Source: HXMU1420-13 sp963691715 (GTDB lineage Bacteria; Bacteroidota; Rhodothermia; Balneolales; Balneolaceae). From it: a DNA stretch of 64,000 nucleotides. A program made the translations under genes and the position numbers. Location of the stretch: NCBI GenBank assembly GCA_963691715.1, contig OY829281.1, positions 2,604,001 to 2,668,000 of the forward strand, written 5' to 3'. Positions 62,167 through 64,000 of this stretch are shown in pieces; the stretch's first letter is position 1, and every line of letters starts with the position of its first letter. The notes under the pieces are model-generated. The model had not been told where the DNA came from and made no database searches. It saw nothing but the letters and a program-made list of their open reading frames with translations.

Positions 62167-62897
62167 AGTAAATCATTTAGTGTCCATTTAATCCATAAAA
62201 ACAATACTTTAAATCAAAAACACTGATAAAATTACATAAATAGGTGGAATTCTAACAAGTTAGGAGAAGGTATACCATGTTGGTGACGTAATCATTTTTG
62301 AATATGGTAAGTGATATTTGATGAAGCGTGTAGGATATAACAAAGTCCTATTCATGGAGGCCTCTTGTCATTTCGAGTGTAGCGAGAAATCTAGAGATTA
62401 ATTTAAAGCTTAGGAATAGATTTCTTAGCAGAACATAGAGGTGAAGGATCTGCACGATGTGAATCTAGCACATGTTCCTGATGGGCATACTGATTCGTTG
62501 ATCGCAGGCTAGCCATATAGCAAAGCCACGCATTAAAGATGCTGAATTTCCGAAATAGATGCCCATGGCAAAATTCAGCATGACAACTTAAAAAATATAC
62601 CCCAAATCACCCCGTCGTCATTCTGGAATTTATCCAGAATCTGTAGGGAGTGATTCGTTGATCATGGTAAGCTATAAAGCAAAGTAGATGGTTAGATTTC
62701 TCTCCCGATGAATCGGGATCGAAATAACAAAAAAACTAAGTTCCAGATCAACTCCACAACAGCGCAAACGCTCACAAAAAATAGATTTATTTTTTCCAAC
62801 AATCGGTATATGTTGAAGATTACCAATAAATTACTTTTATTAGAATTATAATTTTGTTGCAAGTAACTATAAGAGAGTCGTCATCAAAACTATGTAA
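62167..62897. other. 730-bp non-coding stretch of dispersed repeats
   Basis: No supportable gene. In order: about 62335-62360 GATATAACAAAG...CTATTCATGG and TTGTCATTTCGA (also at 11312-11352), TGATTCGTTGATC copy 2 (62491), an inverted pair TGCTGAATTT/AAATTCAGCA (about 62541-62580), a CATTCTGGAATTTATCCAGAAT hairpin segment (about 62614-62636), TGATTCGTTGATC copy 3 (62651), a decayed CCCGAT-GA-ATCGGG palindrome (about 62704-62717) and leader copy D. Its order of elements parallels 11.3-11.96 kb. Confidence 0.7.
62785..62862 (+). repeat. leader repeat, copy D (short form), ending in GTTG
   Basis: The core AATAAATTACTTTTATT (62825-62841) is identical to that of copy B. TAATTTTG at 62849-62856 fits the TAnnTTTG promoter box exactly and is followed directly by GTTGCAA (62856-62862). 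WbqC starts 36 bp later. It lacks the 85-bp insertion of copies A and B. Confidence 0.7.
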
Positions 62898-63626
62898 ATG
62901 AATAAAATAGCAATATTACAATCCAATTATATACCATGGAAAGGTGTTTTTGATATGATTAACATGGTAGATACTTTTGTGTTTTTTGAGGACGTGGATT
63001 TTACAAAAAGAGATTGGAGAAATAGAAATAAGATTAAAACTGCAAATGGCGAACTATGGTTAACTGTGCCTGTCAAAAAAGCCCCTAGAGGAACAAAAAT
63101 TCATGATATTGAAATAAACAGTGATGATTGGCAAGAGATACATTATAAAACCATTAAAATGGCCTATAATAAGAGCAAATACTTTAATGATTATCAATGG
63201 TTATTGGAAGAAATATACATTCAAAGATCATGGAAAAACTTATCTGAGTTGAATCAATTTGTCACAAAACGAATTTCAGAATTATTAGGTATAAAGACAC
63301 AATTTATCAATTCAAAAGAATTAGAAACAAAAGGAATAAAAGATGACAAGTTAATTGAAATATGTAAGCAACTAGATGCCACAACTTATTTGTCTGGACC
63401 TGCCGCTAAAGGTTACATAGGTATAGAAAAGTTTAAGAGAGAAAATATCGGACTAGAATACATTATATATGATTATCCTGAATATTATCAACTACACGGG
63501 ACATTTAACCACTTCTTATCTGTTCTAGATGTATTGTTTAATTGTGGTATTGAATCTCATAAATATATATTTCAATCAAAAAGTGAAATCGCCTTCAGTT
63601 CTTTTGTCAATTATAATATCTGTTAA
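62898..63626 (+). CDS. WbqC-family protein
   Basis: A 242-aa protein of the WbqC family, common in O-antigen and surface-polysaccharide clusters. The sequence opens with IAILQSNYIPWKGVFDMINMVD and has FFEDVDFTKRDWRNRNKIK and YLSGPAAKGYI, all conserved blocks. Its reaction is not known to me. Starts 36 bp after leader copy D and ends 2 bp before a formyltransferase gene, so the two are probably co-transcribed. Confidence 0.92.
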   Translation: MNKIAILQSNYIPWKGVFDMINMVDTFVFFEDVDFTKRDWRNRNKIKTANGELWLTVPVKKAPRGTKIHDIEINSDDWQEIHYKTIKMAYNKSKYFNDYQWLLEEIYIQRSWKNLSELNQFVTKRISELLGIKTQFINSKELETKGIKDDKLIEICKQLDATTYLSGPAAKGYIGIEKFKRENIGLEYIIYDYPEYYQLHGTFNHFLSVLDVLFNCGIESHKYIFQSKSEIAFSSFVNYNIC

Positions 63627-63628
63627 CA

Positions 63629-64000
63629 ATGACTAAAATAGGTTTTCTAGTATCAGGTAACGGTGGAACTCTAAAATTTTTACATTTAGTTCAAAAAATG
63701 AATATTTATGACTACTCCATTCAGTTTGTTATTGCTGACAGGGAATGTGGTGCCTTAGAATATGCAAATAATAATGATATTTATACAAATGTAGTTAAAT
63801 ATAATAAAAACAATAGAGAAGATTTATATAAAATACTTAATCAATTTAAAGATATTGATATTATAATTACCAATATTCATAAAGTACTAGATAATAATAT
63901 TTTAAACCAATTTATGGGACGGCTAATTAACTTGCATTACTCCTTGCTACCTGCGTATGGAGGGTTAATTGGGATGAAAACAGTAGATGAAGCTAGAAGT
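63629..64000 (+). CDS. formyltransferase-family protein (5' part, cut by window edge)
   Basis: The frame from ATG 63629 is open to the window end (124 residues seen). It begins with KIGFLVSGNGGTLKFLHL, where a PurN-like loop has SGNG(S/G)TL, and later shows IDIIITNIHKVLD, then LINLHYSLLPAYGG, where the N-H-SLLP block of formyltransferases holds the catalytic His. Beside WbqC this suggests sugar N-formylation in surface-polysaccharide synthesis rather than purine synthesis. The 3' part is missing. Confidence 0.88.
   Translation, partial: MTKIGFLVSGNGGTLKFLHLVQKMNIYDYSIQFVIADRECGALEYANNNDIYTNVVKYNKNNREDLYKILNQFKDIDIIITNIHKVLDNNILNQFMGRLINLHYSLLPAYGGLIGMKTVDEARS

Overview
The window looks like chromosomal DNA of an AT-rich, Gram-negative marine member of the Bacteroidota/Balneolota, with a Balneolaceae-type genome as my best guess. 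Support comes from an outer-membrane gene set (LptD, MlaE/F/D, a PorQ-like type IX secretion protein, HtrA), start sites that mostly lack strong Shine-Dalgarno sequences, and several upstream motifs that fit the Bacteroidota promoter TAnnTTTG (for example 23894-23901, 35266-35273, 48955-48962). No rRNA is present, so the assignment rests on gene content only.

Layout. 1-5.9 kb: topA, a small unknown gene, and a minus-strand ECF sigma / anti-sigma-like / exported-protein trio. 6.2-6.9 kb: a short IS1595-type insertion sequence with a stop codon inside its transposase. 7-10 kb: a secreted metzincin-like protease and aat. 10-16.5 kb: an accessory region holding a YefM/YoeB toxin-antitoxin pair, a 129-aa unknown gene, an M48 membrane protease and a reverse transcriptase. 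These genes sit between attC-like imperfect inverted repeats and repeated leader segments ending in GTTG. 16.6-26.6 kb: M1 peptidase, recR-ybaB-dnaX, outer-membrane and MBL proteins, a MazEF-like pair, pepP and thiamine pyrophosphokinase. 26.7-34.8 kb: nrnA, an HtrA protease, a xylose operon (xylB-xylA-GH3) and cysH. 34.8-50.8 kb: cutA, tRNA-Leu, tig-clpP-clpX, an orphan histidine kinase, a second ECF sigma factor, a CPBP-LysM-TPR-aroC-channel-porQ minus-strand run, mlaE-mlaF-mlaD and a PpiD-like chaperone. 50.9-62.2 kb: ribD-ribE, lptD, ROK kinase, an FtsB-like gene, a PLD-nuclease-HhH fusion, tRNA-Lys, a thioredoxin-like protein, HIT, aroQ and a flippase. 62.2-64 kb: a 730-bp repeat-rich gap, then WbqC and a formyltransferase that runs off the window edge.

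The most unusual part is 10.2-16.5 kb plus its echo at 62.3-62.9 kb. Four copies of a leader sequence end in a TTATTTTG/TAATTTTG-like box fused to GTTG. Cargo genes follow GTTG, and three of the cargo units are followed by CAACAATGGCTA-type half-sites with matching right halves ending in GTTG. The flank after the reverse-transcriptase unit resembles the flank directly after GTTG at another leader, as expected if cargo had been inserted at GTTG. This fits an integron-like (CALIN-like) cassette system, but no integrase is visible in the window. Dispersed palindromes lie around the leaders, including two exact ATTCCC-N8-GGGAAT 20-mers.

Other points worth a second look: an lptD gene with no ATG/GTG/TTG start before its signal peptide, a DnaX lacking the zinc-module cysteines, and a three-triplet TGTACA operator in front of the YefM/YoeB pair.
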